The notes under the pieces are model-generated. The model was given only the letters and a program-made list of their open reading frames with translations, searched no databases and was not told where the DNA came from. DNA of 64,000 nucleotides from Volvox africanus (taxonomy: Eukaryota; Chlorophyta; Chlorophyceae; Chlamydomonadales; Volvocaceae). A program made the translations under genes and the position numbers. Positions 63,015 through 64,000 of this stretch are shown here, piece after piece; position 1 is the stretch's first letter; each line of letters begins with the position of its first letter. The stretch covers positions 1,749,501 to 1,813,500 of the forward strand of contig BSDZ01000009.1 in the NCBI GenBank assembly GCA_030268105.1, written 5' to 3'.

Positions 63015-64000
63015 ATTATCCCCCCTCCCGTATGCAGCATCCTCGCTGCATCGTACAGCATTGACTGCAGAGATCATTGGGTCTGTGTGGCATGTGGACG
63101 AGCTTCCTCTAGTAGGGGCTTTATATCTGGCGAAAAGTTGCGCGTCGGCTTCCAAGAGTTATGCTCGCTAGAATAACCAGTCCCCTTGACCAGGTACTCG
63201 TGTACCGTCCGCTTTCCACATCGTAAAACTTTTGCTTGCCTGCGATCCAGGTCTCGGGGCTGGGGTCCATTACTGCAGGGGCATCAGTGTCATTGGAAAC
63301 GGGTGCAGTGCCACGATAGGGGCGAATGAAAGAAACATGAAACGTGGGGTGAATATTCATGTCAGAGGGTAGGGATAGCTCCACAGCTACATTTCCTACC
63401 ATGCGTACAATGGGATATGGACCAATCCAGCGAGGTAACAGTTTTCGGGAACCGTCAGCGAGCGAACGTAAGTTCTTAGTGCTCAGTAAAACCATTTGTC
63501 CCACCGAAAATGTTACATCTTGTTTGGATTTATTGTAGTAGTCCGTCGTCCGTTGTTGTGCTGCATCCAAGCATGCCTTCGCGTCTGTCATGCGGGATAA
63601 AAACGACTTGGCAAAGGTTTTAGCTGCAGGGATATTCACTTCCAGCTCTCACCGCACAGGTAGCACGGGATGAAATCCGTAATTCAGAAAGAAAGGGCTT
63701 TGACCTGTAGAGCGGTTAACAGCATTGTTAAGTGTGAATTCTGCCAAAGTCAAAAACGTATCCCAGACGAGGGGTGTGCATACCATGAAATTTTATAACA
63801 TATCGCCCAACGTGCGATTTGTGCGTTTGATTTGCCCATCGGATTGTGGATGATATGCTGTGCTCAAATGAACACGCATACCGACAAGCTGACACAGCAC
63901 TTCCCAAAACTTAGACGTGAATTGATCACCGTGGTCCGATATCACATTTTTAGGAATGCCATGCAATCGAACCACATTATCGAAAAATAATCATGCTGTT
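63015..64000 (-). pseudogene. Gypsy integrase region running off the right edge
   Basis: Frames 63975-63793 (RLHGIPKNVISDHGDQFTSK, STAYHPQSDGQIKRTNRTLG) and 63639-63121 (VLLSTKNLRSLADGSRKLLP, FHVSFIRPYRG) belong to an integrase core and C-terminus. In the core the catalytic Glu context reads QIKRTNR instead of QTERMNR, so Glu is replaced by Lys. The chromodomain at 63240-63120 is disrupted. The element continues beyond 64000. Confidence 0.85.

Overview
The window looks like nuclear DNA of a green alga, most likely chlorophycean or volvocine. I infer this from intron-rich genes with GT..AG borders whose exons join in phase, TGTAA-type polyadenylation motifs after the channel stop codon, interstitial TTTAGGG-like repeats, strong microsatellite content, Ty3/gypsy chromoviruses, and gene families typical of Chlamydomonas relatives. 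I cannot name the species. No rRNA, tRNA or CRISPR array was recognised.

Left third (1-20.4 kb, minus strand). A glycosyltransferase of the nucleotide-diphospho-sugar transferase (GT77-like) type starts at 6509 and runs off the left edge. I resolved thirteen exons. After about 1.8 kb without genes comes a large voltage-gated cation channel (8333 to about 20266) with S1-S6, a TTTGYAD pore, C-linker, degenerate cyclic-nucleotide-binding domain and a roughly 690-residue low-complexity tail. One of its introns holds an AT-rich piece that reads as the C-terminus of a bacterial FtsQ.

Middle (20.7-46.8 kb, plus strand). An EGF-containing exostosin-type (GT47) glycosyltransferase spans 26236-36223 in about 20 phase-consistent exons. 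Its 5' part, with a decayed mobile element upstream, is duplicated: copy A 21510-29137 and copy B 39424-46830. The mobile element carries a frameshifted phage-type DNA adenine methyltransferase (Dam-like) and a Cys-rich ORF. Copy B ends inside an intron of the glycosyltransferase, so it is a truncated gene copy. It abuts an orphan exon from the C-terminus of a pseudouridine-5'-phosphate glycosidase.

Right third (46.8-64 kb). This is a minus-oriented pile of Ty3/gypsy elements. One full-length element (52330-58766, 308-bp LTRs, 5-bp target duplication GATAC) is nested inside an LTR of an older element. The others are truncated, and one inverted solo LTR lies at 59618-60389. Gag and pol of the full-length element share one reading frame but are separated by three stop codons, one of each type, within 282 nt.

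The two glycosyltransferases would act in the secretory pathway, on wall or matrix glycans. The channel would act in a membrane. Nothing in the sequence links the three functionally.
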